Positions 12,339-20,570 of a stretch of 64,000 nucleotides of DNA are shown here, in pieces (the first letter of the stretch is position 1; each line of letters opens with the position of its first letter). The DNA comes from RGDT01 sp964630925. Its GTDB lineage: Bacteria; Planctomycetota; Planctomycetia; Gemmatales; Gemmataceae. The notes beneath the pieces were generated by a model that saw only the letters and a list, made by a program, of their open reading frames with translations, did not search any database and was not told the origin of the DNA. The stretch spans positions 9,822 through 73,821 of the forward strand of contig CAZVZK010000038.1 in assembly GCA_964630925.1 (NCBI GenBank). Direction: 5' to 3'. Position numbers and translations under genes: made by a program.

Positions 12339-14696
12339 ATGCGCCGCGCGTGTCTCGCCGCCCTGCTCCTGCTGGCCGCCCCGGCGTGGGGCGTCATCAT
12401 CCGCCTCACGTCGCTCGACGACCTGTTCAAGGACTCGACGTTCATCGCCGAGGCCGAGGTCGAGACGCTCGACCCGGGCCGCCCGTCGGTCATGCTCAAG
12501 CTCGGCGCCGCCCTCAAGGGCAAGCCGACGTTTGCCAGGATGCCCGTCCTCATCAAGGGCGACCCGGGGGCGATCAAGCGGAAGGAGATCCCGCAGCTCG
12601 TCGAGCGCCTCGCGGTCAAGATGCCGGTGGTCGTGTCGGTGGCGAAGCGCGACGACGAGTACCTGGCCTTCGGCTACACGAACGGGACGTGGTTCGCCCT
12701 GTCGGGCAAGGCCGTGGACGGCGAGGTGCGCTGGGTGTTCGACCACCTGGAGCCGTACCTGCACCGCACCTACAAGGGGACGACGGCGGAATTCATCGGC
12801 CTCATCAAGGACGTGCAGGCGGGGAAGAAGAAGTTCCCGGCGCCGGACGCCAAGGGCAAGCCGGGCCTGGGGCCGAAGGCGTCCAAGGCGTCCCTGGAGC
12901 GCGAGGAGGGGCCGTTCCGCCGGGGCGTGATCGTGGCGCCGTTCGTCGCGGGGCCGCTCGCCCTGCTGGCGATGCTGTTCCCGGCGTTCTTCGCCGGGTG
13001 GGAGCGTTGGCTGGCGCTCGTCTCGACGGTCTGCACGGCGTTCACCGTGGTGGCGCTGCACTGGTGGTTCGCCGAGGCGTGGTCCGGCAGCCCCTTCGCG
13101 ACGCCGGGGGCCATCTGGCTGCAGCTCACGCTGATCCACCTCGTGGGCCTGGGCTGGGCGTGGGCGCGGCACCAGCAGCGTGCCGCCACCGCCCAGGCCC
13201 CATTGACCCCGGGGCTGGCCGAGGTCGGCGTGCTGGCCGCCTTCAGCGTCATCGGCGTCGCCGGCCTGGCCGTCGCGCGCGACTTCTGGAAGGTGAACCT
13301 GCTGTCGCCCGACTGGTGGCCGGCGGCGGCCTACGTCGCCGGGCTGGCCCTGGCGGCGGCCTACGCCGTCTACGTCTGCGTGCGCGGCCCGCGTCTGGAG
13401 CCGGCCCTCTCGTGTGAGTCGGTGACGCTGTTCGGGCTGGTGGGGGCCTCGATGTTCATCGGCCCCACCCTCGTGCCGAAGGCCCAGGGCGTCGGCTCCC
13501 TGGCAGGCGAGGGGGGGGAGAAGGAGGACGTGCGGCTGGCGTGGGCGTTCAAGCTGCCGTCACGCGGGGCGGTGATCGCCGCCCCGCTGGTGAGCGGGGA
13601 TCGCGTGTACGTCAGCGCCGCGCACGACGACACCTTCCGCCCCTACGGGGCCGTCTACTGCCTGGACCGCGCGACGGGCAAGCCGCTGTGGACGTTCGAC
13701 GGCGGCAAGAAGATGAAGCAGGGGTACTCGTCGCCGGTCATCGCCGGGGGGGTGCTGTACTTCGGCGAGGGGCTGCACCAGGACCAGGACTGCAAGCTGT
13801 ACGCCCTCGACCCGGCGACGGGGGCGAAGAAGGGCGAGTTCGAGACCGGCAGCCACACCGAGGCGACGCCCGTCATCACCGGCGATGCCGTCTTCGTCGG
13901 CTCCGGCGACGACGGGCTGTATCGCCTGAGCCGGGACAAGCTGGCGAAGGTGTGGAACTTCCCCGCCCACCACATCGACTCGCGGGTGACGGTGCTGGGC
14001 GATTCCGTGTACGGAGGCTGCGGGGAGGGCGACGTGTTCAAGGAGACGGCCCTGTTCCGCCTCGACGCGAAGACCGGCAAGCCGCGCTGGCGCGTCGCCA
14101 CGGAGATGCCGGTGTGGTCGGAGGTGGCGGTGTCGGAGGGCCGCATGTACGCCGGCCTCGGCCACGGGCGGGCGGCGGACAAGCCGCCGACGAAGGCCGG
14201 CGGCCTTCTCCTGTGCCTGAACGCCGACACGGGCAAGGAGGCGTGGCGTGTGAAGCTGGATGACGGCGTCTTCGGCCCGGTGGCGCTGGACCGGCGGCGG
14301 ATCTACGTCGGCACGCGGGCGGCGACGTTCTACTGCCTGTCGCGGGTGGACGGGCGGACGTTGTGGTCACGCTCGCTGGGCGACCCGCGCAGCGACGCCA
14401 TCATCGCCGGGGCGGCGTTCGACCGCCCGGACGGCAGCGAGGAGCTGCCCGAGCGGCTGTACGTCGTGAGCGTCGAGGGCAACCTGGCGGCGATGCTGCC
14501 GACGGGCGAGCTGCTGTGGTCGCGCCTGCTGTCGGACGGCTCGACGCCGGTGGAGGTGGTGGCGGCGCCGGCGCTGGAGGCGGCGCGGGACGGCGAGGGC
14601 CGACTGGTGCGGCGTCTGTACGTCGGGCTGACACAGCTCGCGGCGGCGCGTGTCGGCGAGGTGCGCTGCTACGAGGACCGCACCGGGTCGGAGTGA
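12339..14696 (+). CDS. Membrane protein with C-terminal PQQ-like beta-propeller
   Basis: The protein has 785 residues. A signal peptide covers about residues 1-18 (LAALLLLAAPAWG). A soluble domain fills about 20-190, roughly five membrane segments lie between 197 and 345, and a propeller occupies about 380-785. The propeller shows repeated PQQ/WD-like blades such as YCLDRATGKPLWTFDG, YALDPATGAKKGEF, LDAKTGKPRWRVA and LNADTGKEAWRVKL. Such propellers usually bind partners or, with cofactor, oxidise alcohols; no dehydrogenase ligands can be assigned here, so a binding or assembly role is likelier. It follows TPR copy 2 by 21 bases with GGAG upstream and probably works with it in the envelope. 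It converges on the HNH gene with only 3 bases between stops. Confidence 0.75.
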   Translation: MRRACLAALLLLAAPAWGVIIRLTSLDDLFKDSTFIAEAEVETLDPGRPSVMLKLGAALKGKPTFARMPVLIKGDPGAIKRKEIPQLVERLAVKMPVVVSVAKRDDEYLAFGYTNGTWFALSGKAVDGEVRWVFDHLEPYLHRTYKGTTAEFIGLIKDVQAGKKKFPAPDAKGKPGLGPKASKASLEREEGPFRRGVIVAPFVAGPLALLAMLFPAFFAGWERWLALVSTVCTAFTVVALHWWFAEAWSGSPFATPGAIWLQLTLIHLVGLGWAWARHQQRAATAQAPLTPGLAEVGVLAAFSVIGVAGLAVARDFWKVNLLSPDWWPAAAYVAGLALAAAYAVYVCVRGPRLEPALSCESVTLFGLVGASMFIGPTLVPKAQGVGSLAGEGGEKEDVRLAWAFKLPSRGAVIAAPLVSGDRVYVSAAHDDTFRPYGAVYCLDRATGKPLWTFDGGKKMKQGYSSPVIAGGVLYFGEGLHQDQDCKLYALDPATGAKKGEFETGSHTEATPVITGDAVFVGSGDDGLYRLSRDKLAKVWNFPAHHIDSRVTVLGDSVYGGCGEGDVFKETALFRLDAKTGKPRWRVATEMPVWSEVAVSEGRMYAGLGHGRAADKPPTKAGGLLLCLNADTGKEAWRVKLDDGVFGPVALDRRRIYVGTRAATFYCLSRVDGRTLWSRSLGDPRSDAIIAGAAFDRPDGSEELPERLYVVSVEGNLAAMLPTGELLWSRLLSDGSTPVEVVAAPALEAARDGEGRLVRRLYVGLTQLAAARVGEVRCYEDRTGSE

Positions 14697-14699
14697 GCG

Positions 14700-15338
14700 T
14701 CAATACATCGCCGGCAGCTCGCCGCGTGCCCGCCGGGCGAAGGCGCTCTGGGCGACGCCCTCCGGCCGCGTGTTCCCTCCAGGTGGCCGCAGAATGGACA
14801 GGTCCGGCAGGTCGTCGGGGTAGGCGAGGTAGGCGCGACACAGCTCCGCCGCGGCGGGGTCGGGGCTGTCGATGAGGGCAAGGACCGCCCGGATCTTCCT
14901 GCGGAAAGCAGCAAGCTCGGACCTGTTCAGGCGGCAAGAATCGAGGAATGCCGATCCGAACAGGTCCAACCCGACGACGACCCCATCGCGTTGGATGGTG
15001 AGATGCCGACCCAGCCCCGCGCAAGGGTCGAAGGGGAGCGCCCGATTTGACCGCGACGAGTTACAGAAACTACAGGCGTAGACGAGGGTGTCGTAGCGGG
15101 TCAAGCCGGAGGGCGAGATGCTGGTGGGGACGAGGTGTTCGACGCTGAAGCAGCTCGCCCCGTCGGGGAACCAGACCTCACGGCAGAGGCAGTAGACGCA
15201 GCGATAGTCGAACTCATCCCGCAGCCACGGCTTGTAATGCTCGTCGTCGAGGTAACCGGCCGGGCCGTGCCGTCGGACGTGTGCGCCGCTGGGGTAGGTG
15301 AGAGGCCCAGGTCGGGGCGGTTCAGGTGGAGGGCTCAT
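14700..15338 (-). CDS. HNH endonuclease family protein
   Basis: The protein has 212 residues from the chosen ATG at 15338; ATGs at 15371 and 15383 are in frame and possible. A zinc-finger HNH core is clear: CVYC (Cys-x2-Cys) in DEFDYRCVYCLCREVW, then VEHLVPTS with the HNH histidine, then YACSFCNSSRSN with the second Cys pair and the Asn. The remaining C-terminal half is helical and has no motif I recognise. Stand-alone HNH proteins of this type are frequent in planctomycetes, often as mobile or defence-related nucleases. It overlaps the 3' end of the small gene upstream by 17 bases, suggesting translational coupling. The substrate is unknown. Confidence 0.75.
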   Translation of the reverse strand: MSPPPEPPRPGPLTYPSGAHVRRHGPAGYLDDEHYKPWLRDEFDYRCVYCLCREVWFPDGASCFSVEHLVPTSISPSGLTRYDTLVYACSFCNSSRSNRALPFDPCAGLGRHLTIQRDGVVVGLDLFGSAFLDSCRLNRSELAAFRRKIRAVLALIDSPDPAAAELCRAYLAYPDDLPDLSILRPPGGNTRPEGVAQSAFARRARGELPAMY

Positions 15339-15618
15339 TCCGCGGCCCTCGGGCTCGCCGGAGGATCTCATCCGCCTTGGCATGGAGCTGACGGTCTCGT
15401 GGGGCGGCGCGGCGGTCGGCGGCGGCGTCGAGCAGGGCCAGCTCCGCCTCCTCCTGGCCGGTCAGGCCTCCACCGAAGTGACGCTTCTCAATCAGGTCGA
15501 GCCGACGCTCGTTGGCTCGTGGCCACGCCTCGTCGGACGCGAGGCGCGCGACCTCGTCCTCCGCCGGCGCGGGCGGGGCGAGCTGGGGGTCGGGCAGGAC
15601 CGGGATCGTGGGGTTCAT
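15322..15618 (-). CDS. Small conserved planctomycete-type protein
   Basis: The protein has 98 residues. ATG at 15618 follows a strong GGAGGGAG ribosome site (15621-15628). The middle (RRLDLIEKRHFGGGLTGQEE, then AELALLDAAAD) matches a pattern seen in many short planctomycete proteins: RRxxLIxKxxxGGLTxEExAELxxLQ. The fold is presumably a helical hairpin. No function is known to me. It overlaps the downstream HNH gene by 17 bases, and its 5' end overlaps the reading frame of the upstream membrane protein. Confidence 0.65.
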   Translation of the reverse strand: MNPTIPVLPDPQLAPPAPAEDEVARLASDEAWPRANERRLDLIEKRHFGGGLTGQEEAELALLDAAADRRAAPRDRQLHAKADEILRRARGPRNEPST

Positions 15619-15982
15619 GTCTCCCTCCTGCTTCCATTCTCCCACCCCACGCAGGCGCGTCAAGGCACGATGACTCCTTCTCACGATGACGGCGAGCCGC
15701 CTCGCGGACCTTCTCGATGGCCGGGATCAGGAGCAAGATGAGGACGAGGTTGATGAGGCAGACCACCGCCGCTTCAATCGCGTTGAAGCACTTCGCTCGC
15801 ACCAACAGAACGTAAACGGCGCTGACGCCCGCGAAGACGGCCAGCGCGGGCCCGAACCTCTCCACGGCGTAACCTGCGATGAGGCAGATGATGGCAAACA
15901 CCGACAGCACGAACAGCATGCAGCCACGTTCCTCAGAGTCAGGCTGGGTCTCTTCGGGTTCGGATGTCTGCGGCTCGGGCAT
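15488..15982 (-). CDS. Small membrane protein of unknown function
   Basis: This reading frame codes 164 residues from ATG at 15982, which has GGGGGGAG just upstream. An acidic N-terminus is followed by three hydrophobic segments: about residues 22-40 (MLFVLSVFAIICLIAGYAV), 44-62, and 70-88 (AVVCLINLVLILLLIPAI). The stretch LLIPAIEKVREAARR resembles the conserved helix of DUF1559 prepilin-like proteins, perhaps by chance. The last ~50 residues overlap the start of the 98-residue gene in another frame and are Arg/Pro/Gly-rich, as expected of shadow coding. The true C-terminus may therefore be shorter or frameshifted. It starts 12 bases after hemA, in the same direction. Confidence 0.55.
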   Translation of the reverse strand: MPEPQTSEPEETQPDSEERGCMLFVLSVFAIICLIAGYAVERFGPALAVFAGVSAVYVLLVRAKCFNAIEAAVVCLINLVLILLLIPAIEKVREAARRHREKESSCLDAPAWGGRMEAGGRHEPHDPGPARPPARPARAGGGRGRAPRVRRGVATSQRASARPD

Positions 15983-15994
15983 CACACTCCCCCC

Positions 15995-17260
15995 TCACTC
16001 CGGGAGGCGGAACAGCTTCCGCGCCGCGTCCGGCAGCGTGTAGCCGCCCTCCGCCGCCCCGGCGGCGTCCTCGCGCAGCACGCTCAGCGGCCCGTGCAGG
16101 ATCCGGTTCTGCAGCAGGCTCAACGCCTTCTCGATGGTCTGCTTGTCCGTGTCGCTCAGCCTGCCGTTCAGCCGCCCGAACAGGTCCGCGGCGATCTCCC
16201 GCCGCTTCTCCTCCACGTCGCGCGTCAGCTGCTGGATCACCGGGCCGTTCCGGCTCCCCGCCCAGTCCTTCAGGAACCGCGCCGCCTCCTGCTCGACGAT
16301 GGCCTCCGCCGGGCCGATGTACTGCCGACGCTTCGCCAGCGTCGCCTCCTTCACCTTGGTCAGATCGTCGATGTTGAACAGGAACGCCTGCTCGCCGTCG
16401 TGGATGCGCGGGTCGAAGTCCCTCGGCACCGCGATGTCCAGGATCACCGCCGGCCCGTCCCGCCGGGCCGCGATCGGCCCGTAGCGATCCCGCGTCACGA
16501 TGGGCTCGGGCGCCCCCGTGGTGCTGAGGACGATGTCGGCCCGCACCAGGGCCTCGTCGAGCCTCTCCCACGCCACCGCCTCGCCGCCGCACCCCGCCGC
16601 CACCGCCCGCGCCTTCTCCGGGCTCCGGTTCGTCACCAGGATGCGTCGCGGCTTCAAGGCCGCCAGGTGCTTGAGCGTCAATTCGCCCATCTTCCCCGCG
16701 CCGATGACCAGCACCGTCTTGTCGCCGAAGTGCTCGAACACCTCGCGGACGTAGTCCACCGCCGCGCTCGACACGCTGACGTGCCCCTGGCTGATCCCCG
16801 TCTCCGTCCGCACGCGCTTGGCCACCCGGCGGGCGTGCGGCAGCAGCCTGTTCAGCAGCCGGCCCGTCGCGCCCGCCGCCAGGGCCCTCTCGTACGCCTT
16901 CTTCACCTGCCCGGCGATCTGGCCCTCGCCGATCAGCATGCTGTTCAGGCTGGCGGCCACGCGGAACAGGTGACGCACCGCGTCCGGCCCGCGGTGGCAG
17001 TACAGGTGCTGCGCCACCTCGCCGGGCGGCAGGCCGTGGAACTCCGCCAGGAAGCCGGCGAGGTCGCCGCCCAGGGGGCAGGGCGTGCTGCGGGCCAGGT
17101 ACAATTCGACGCGGTTGCAGGTGCTGAGGATGACGGCCTCGTACCCGGCCTGGACGAGCAGGGCGAGGGCGCGGCCCAGCTGCTCGTCGGTGAAGGCCAG
17201 CTTCTCGCGGACCTCGACCGGCGTGTTGTGGCAGCTACAGCCCAGGGCCAGGACGTCCAT
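15995..17260 (-). CDS. hemA: Glutamyl-tRNA reductase
   Basis: HemA reduces glutamyl-tRNA with NADPH to glutamate-1-semialdehyde, the first step of C5-pathway tetrapyrrole synthesis. The 421-residue length is typical. The catalytic cysteine is Cys48 in STCNRVELY; GEGQIAGQVKKAYE and the NADPH-binding VLVIGAGKMGELTLKHLA are also present. The usual N-terminal SHxTAPxxxRE reads HNTPVEVREK. ATG at 17260 has GAGGAGGG just upstream. The HemX/CcsA-like gene lies 48 bases upstream in the same direction, a common pairing, while hemD is divergent about 1.2 kb away. Confidence 0.97.
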   Translation of the reverse strand: MDVLALGCSCHNTPVEVREKLAFTDEQLGRALALLVQAGYEAVILSTCNRVELYLARSTPCPLGGDLAGFLAEFHGLPPGEVAQHLYCHRGPDAVRHLFRVAASLNSMLIGEGQIAGQVKKAYERALAAGATGRLLNRLLPHARRVAKRVRTETGISQGHVSVSSAAVDYVREVFEHFGDKTVLVIGAGKMGELTLKHLAALKPRRILVTNRSPEKARAVAAGCGGEAVAWERLDEALVRADIVLSTTGAPEPIVTRDRYGPIAARRDGPAVILDIAVPRDFDPRIHDGEQAFLFNIDDLTKVKEATLAKRRQYIGPAEAIVEQEAARFLKDWAGSRNGPVIQQLTRDVEEKRREIAADLFGRLNGRLSDTDKQTIEKALSLLQNRILHGPLSVLREDAAGAAEGGYTLPDAARKLFRLPE

Positions 17261-17308
17261 TCACCCTCCTCGTCGTGGGGGGCCTTCGCCGCATCCCCCA
17301 CACCCCCG

Positions 17309-18097
17309 TCACTCATTCGGCCGCGCGTGCGGCACGGCCAGGCACCCCAGCAGCAGGAAGAACGCCATGATCGTCATCAGCGCCACCTGCCGGCCCCGCG
17401 CGTGGCGGGCGAACCGCAGGTACAGAACCACCGCGTACACCACCCACAGCATCGCCGTCACCAGCACCCGCGCGTCCCACCAGTGGACGACGCTCCCCTG
17501 CGCCAGCAGCACGACCCCGGCCACCATCCCCGCCGTCAGCAGGGGGAACGCCACCACCAGCGCCCGCCGGTTCATCAGCTCCAGCCGCTCCAGGCTCAGC
17601 AGCTTCAACCCCTCGCCCGGCGGCGCCTTCGTCCGCAGCCGATGCGCCTGGATCAGGTACATCACGCTCGCCAAAAAGCCGACGCACAGGCCGATGGTCG
17701 CCAGCAGCAACAGCCAGCCGTGGACCGGCCCCCACAGCCCGCCGCCCACGTCATGATGGGGCGTCCCCTCGGGCGGCACGCCGAACGCCACGCCCAGGCC
17801 GACCAGCCCCAGCACGAGCGGCAGGACGAACAGCCCCCAACTGATGCGGCTGTAGTGCAGGGCGCCGATGGCGTAGAAGATGGCCAGCGCCCACGAGACG
17901 AAGAGCATCCACCCGAACTGCCAGACCAGCGGCGGCAGGCGGGACGCGAGGAAGCCGGTGTGGGCCACCACCCCGGCGACGCCGGCGGTGACGGCGAGGA
18001 CGCGCGCCAGCATCCGCCCGGACAGGAGGTGCCACACCTCAAGGCCGAGCGCCAGCGTGTAGCTCGCGACGAAACAGAAGACGGTGATGCGGTTCAT
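17309..18097 (-). CDS. HemX/CcsA-like cytochrome c assembly family membrane protein
   Basis: The protein has 262 residues and about eight hydrophobic segments. It belongs to the cytochrome c assembly (CcsA/CcmC/HemX) family. The Trp-rich haem-handling loop is seen as VVHWWDARVLVTAMLWVVYA near residue 205, and conserved histidines occur at VAHTG, HHDVGGG and PVHGWLL. Full CcsA proteins are often longer; at this size and directly upstream of hemA it fits HemX, which is thought to modulate glutamyl-tRNA reductase levels. A role in haem export or cytochrome c maturation is the alternative. The ATG at 18097 is the first Met of the hydrophobic N-terminus. Confidence 0.8.
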   Translation of the reverse strand: MNRITVFCFVASYTLALGLEVWHLLSGRMLARVLAVTAGVAGVVAHTGFLASRLPPLVWQFGWMLFVSWALAIFYAIGALHYSRISWGLFVLPLVLGLVGLGVAFGVPPEGTPHHDVGGGLWGPVHGWLLLLATIGLCVGFLASVMYLIQAHRLRTKAPPGEGLKLLSLERLELMNRRALVVAFPLLTAGMVAGVVLLAQGSVVHWWDARVLVTAMLWVVYAVVLYLRFARHARGRQVALMTIMAFFLLLGCLAVPHARPNE

Positions 18098-18163
18098 GGC
18101 GGGGTCACGCGGGGAGGCTCCCCGACATTGTACCGCGCGCCGGGCGGGCGGCCCTCCCGCCCG

Positions 18164-18412
18164 TCACTTCTTCTCCGGCGGCAGACGCGGGGGGGCCTCG
18201 GGTGGCGTCTTCTTCTCCGTGACGTTGTCGATGATGAGGCCGCCCGCCGCGACGCCGGCCTGCAAGCCGAGCAGGGCCGTGGCCGCCTGCGCGAACAGGT
18301 CGTCGGCCACCTGCTGCCGCTCTGCCGGCGGCGCCGGCCGCTCGACGCCCGGCGCGTCGGCGTGGACGCTGACTTCGAATTCGGCGGGGGCGATGATCGG
18401 TTCCTGCGCCAT
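18164..18412 (-). CDS. Small hypothetical protein
   Basis: The protein has 82 residues from ATG at 18412, preceded by GGGAGG at a good distance; an in-frame extension to 18475 lacks such a signal. An acidic N-terminus (MAQEPIIAPAEFEVSVHADA) is followed by an amphipathic helix (QQVADDLFAQAATALLGLQA), a small hydrophobic stretch (GVAAGGLIIDNV) and a Pro/Lys tail. I do not recognise it. It lies between hemD (divergent, 66 bases away) and the HemX-like gene and could share the haem transcript. Confidence 0.5.
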   Translation of the reverse strand: MAQEPIIAPAEFEVSVHADAPGVERPAPPAERQQVADDLFAQAATALLGLQAGVAAGGLIIDNVTEKKTPPEAPPRLPPEKK

Positions 18413-18478
18413 GTCCGGCCTCCCGTCGGGCGACGCGCCATCTCCCGTGAGTATAACTGCTGAAGGGAGGGCCACGCA

Positions 18479-19288
18479 ATGACACGTCCGCTTTCAGGCC
18501 GAACCGTCGTGATGGCGGAGGGCCGCCAGTCGGAGGACCTCGCCGCCCTCCTCGCCGCCGAGGGGGCGGTGCCGTTGGGCTACCCGCTGCTGTCCATCCT
18601 CGACGCGCCGGACGCCGGCCCCGTCACGGCCTGGCTGGATATGCTCATCGCCGGGCGTTTCTCCCTCGTGCTGCTGATGACCGGCGAGGCGGTCCGCCGG
18701 CTGGCGGACTTCGCCCAGCGCGAAGGCCGCCGCGACGCCTACGTGGAGGCCCTGCGCACGACGCCGACGCTGACGCGCGGCCCCAAGCCCGGCCAGGCCC
18801 TGCGTGAGCTGGGCCTGACGCCGGCCCGCGTCGCCCCGGCGCCGACGACCGACGGCGTCATCGCCGCGATGGGGGCGATGGACCTGCGTGGCAAGGCCGT
18901 CGGCTACACGCTCTACGCGGCGGAGAACCCGGCGCTGGACGCCGCCCTGCGGTCCGCCGGCGCTGAGCCGCACCCGGTGTTGAGCTACGTCTACGCCCCT
19001 GCGGCCGATGATGAGCGCGTGCTGGAGCTGATCGGGCGTCTGGCCGGCGCCGGGGCCGACTGGCTGGTCATCACGAGCAAGCCGCAGGTCGAGCGCCTGT
19101 TCGATGTGGCGGAGAAGCGCGGCGTCTTGCCGATCCTCCAGGCGGGGCTGACGCGCGTGAAGGTGGCGGCCATCGGCCCCGTGGCGGCGGACGCCCTGCG
19201 CGAGCGTGGGGCCCGCGTGGACGTGTGCCCCGAGCAGGGCTGGCAGATGAAGAACCTCGTCCGCCAGATGGCGAAGGCTGCGACGTAG
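18479..19288 (+). CDS. hemD: Uroporphyrinogen-III synthase
   Basis: HemD cyclises hydroxymethylbilane with inversion of ring D to give uroporphyrinogen III. Sequence is poorly conserved in this family, but the 269-residue, two-lobed pattern fits: an N-terminal GRTVVMAEGRQSEDLAALLA lobe, a hinge, and a second lobe with DWLVITSKPQVERLFDVAEK and KVAAIGPVAADALRERG. The last of these corresponds to the family's conserved IGxxTAxAlxxxG. ATG at 18479 has AAGGGAGG upstream. It diverges from the small gene and hemA group, placing two tetrapyrrole genes around one intergenic region. Confidence 0.85.
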   Translation: MTRPLSGRTVVMAEGRQSEDLAALLAAEGAVPLGYPLLSILDAPDAGPVTAWLDMLIAGRFSLVLLMTGEAVRRLADFAQREGRRDAYVEALRTTPTLTRGPKPGQALRELGLTPARVAPAPTTDGVIAAMGAMDLRGKAVGYTLYAAENPALDAALRSAGAEPHPVLSYVYAPAADDERVLELIGRLAGAGADWLVITSKPQVERLFDVAEKRGVLPILQAGLTRVKVAAIGPVAADALRERGARVDVCPEQGWQMKNLVRQMAKAAT

Positions 19289-19293
19289 GCCGC

Positions 19294-19824
19294 TCACTCC
19301 GTGGAGGATGGTTGAGGCGGCGGCAGGACGGCGATGTGCGGGAGGTGACGGTACTCGTCGTTGTAGTCGAGGCCGTAGCCGACCACGAAGGCGTCGGGGA
19401 TGACGAAGCCGACGTAGTCCGGCTCGAAGACGACTTGCTGCCGGCCCTCCTTGCGGAGCAGGACGGCGACGCGGATGCCGCCGGCCCCGCGCAGACGCAG
19501 CTCCTCGACGAGCCGCCCGAGGGTCTGCCCGGTGTCGAGGATGTCGTCGATGACGAGGACATCGCGCCCGCGCAGGTCGGGGAGGTTGTCGAGGCGGAGT
19601 TTGAGCTGGCCGGGGGTGGTGGCCTCGCCGCGGTAGCTCGACGCCTGCACGAGGTGGATCTGTAGCGGCAGGTCGATGCGGCGGACGAGGTCGGCCAGGA
19701 ACACGAGGCAGCCGGTGAGGACGCCGACCACCATGACCGGCTTGCCGTGGTGATCGCTTTGGATCTGGGCGGCCAGCTCGGCGACGCGCTGGGAGATGCG
19801 TTCGGGCGGGATGAGAATTTCCAT
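19294..19824 (-). CDS. hpt: Hypoxanthine phosphoribosyltransferase
   Basis: This purine-salvage enzyme joins hypoxanthine or guanine to PRPP. The protein has 176 residues, normal for the bacterial Hpt family. The PRPP-binding motif is residues 88-101 (DVLVIDDILDTGQT). The early VVGVLTGCLVFLADL and SSYRGEATT segments and the late EPDYVGFVIPDAFVVGYGLDY segment with base-binding residues are all in place. ATG at 19824 is preferred over an in-frame extension because a TATCATG box lies at 19849-19855, 24 bases upstream, with GAGG between. It converges on hemD with a 5-base gap. Confidence 0.95.
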   Translation of the reverse strand: MEILIPPERISQRVAELAAQIQSDHHGKPVMVVGVLTGCLVFLADLVRRIDLPLQIHLVQASSYRGEATTPGQLKLRLDNLPDLRGRDVLVIDDILDTGQTLGRLVEELRLRGAGGIRVAVLLRKEGRQQVVFEPDYVGFVIPDAFVVGYGLDYNDEYRHLPHIAVLPPPQPSSTE

Positions 19825-19848
19825 GCGGGGGCCTCGCGGGGATGCCTC

Positions 19849-19855
19849 CATGATA
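19849..19855 (-). promoter_or_regulatory. TATCATG promoter-like box before hpt
   Basis: TATCATG on the minus strand lies 24 bases before the hpt ATG. It matches the recurring box seen before other genes here and supports the shorter hpt start. Confidence 0.45.
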
Positions 19856-19867
19856 GCGGGCCGCCCG

Positions 19868-20566
19868 TCAATATTCCTCCCGCCTCGGCTTCGGAGGCTG
19901 GATGTCGTCGCGGCCATCCGGCGGGGGCTTGTCGCGCTCGCGGCGGCGGTCCTCGCTCCACTTCCGCAGGTCGAACTGCCCCACCGGGCCTTGCACCGAC
20001 ACGTCGCCGGGGAAGGCCCTGCCCGCCACCCCGTAGCCCTGCCGCGCCGCTCGCAGCTTCTCCGGCGGCAGGTGCTTCTCGAACTCCTCCAGCATCCGCG
20101 ACAGGCCCGAGGTCATCTGCGAGACGCGGAACCAGCGGTCCTTGCCCTTGATGATGAAGTACGACCCCATTGCCGCCCACACCAGCTCGCGCACCTCGCC
20201 CCACGCGATGTAGAATTGCCCGCGCCACGGCGAATGGCACGTCAGCCCGTCGTCGTCCACCACCAGCGAGAACACCCACATCTCCCAGAACAGCGGCAGG
20301 CCCAGCCCGCCGAACAGCGCGTACAGCCCGAGGATCGCGTACAGGTCGCCCTCCTTCACCGGCGGCTTGAACATCACCAGCACCGTGATGCCGATCAGCG
20401 GCCCGAACAGCAGCAGCGCCGCCAGGATGCGCAACGGCAGCCCGTACCGGAACACCAGCCGGCCCGCCTCCTCGCGCGGCTGGCCCGTCCGCGCTAGATA
20501 CAGGATGCCGCCCAGCACTGCCAGCACCACGCCGGCGATCACGCCCGCGAACACGCCGCCTTCCAT
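19868..20566 (-). CDS. PH-domain-like membrane protein, paralogue A
   Basis: The protein has 232 residues. It has an N-terminal membrane helix (about 5-25), two further hydrophobic segments (about 45-65 and 75-95), then a soluble domain with VVDDDGLTCHSPWRGQFYIAWGEV. That last pattern (hydrophobic, 'D-GL...SPWRG...I-W-E') is what bacterial PH-like membrane proteins show. It ends with FDLRKWSEDRRRERD and a charged Pro-rich tail. It is the third of three adjacent paralogues; ATG at 20566 lies 4 bases after the stop of paralogue B, with GGGAGGGGG upstream. The function is unknown. Confidence 0.65.
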   Translation of the reverse strand: MEGGVFAGVIAGVVLAVLGGILYLARTGQPREEAGRLVFRYGLPLRILAALLLFGPLIGITVLVMFKPPVKEGDLYAILGLYALFGGLGLPLFWEMWVFSLVVDDDGLTCHSPWRGQFYIAWGEVRELVWAAMGSYFIIKGKDRWFRVSQMTSGLSRMLEEFEKHLPPEKLRAARQGYGVAGRAFPGDVSVQGPVGQFDLRKWSEDRRRERDKPPPDGRDDIQPPKPRREEY

Positions 20567-20570
20567 CGGC

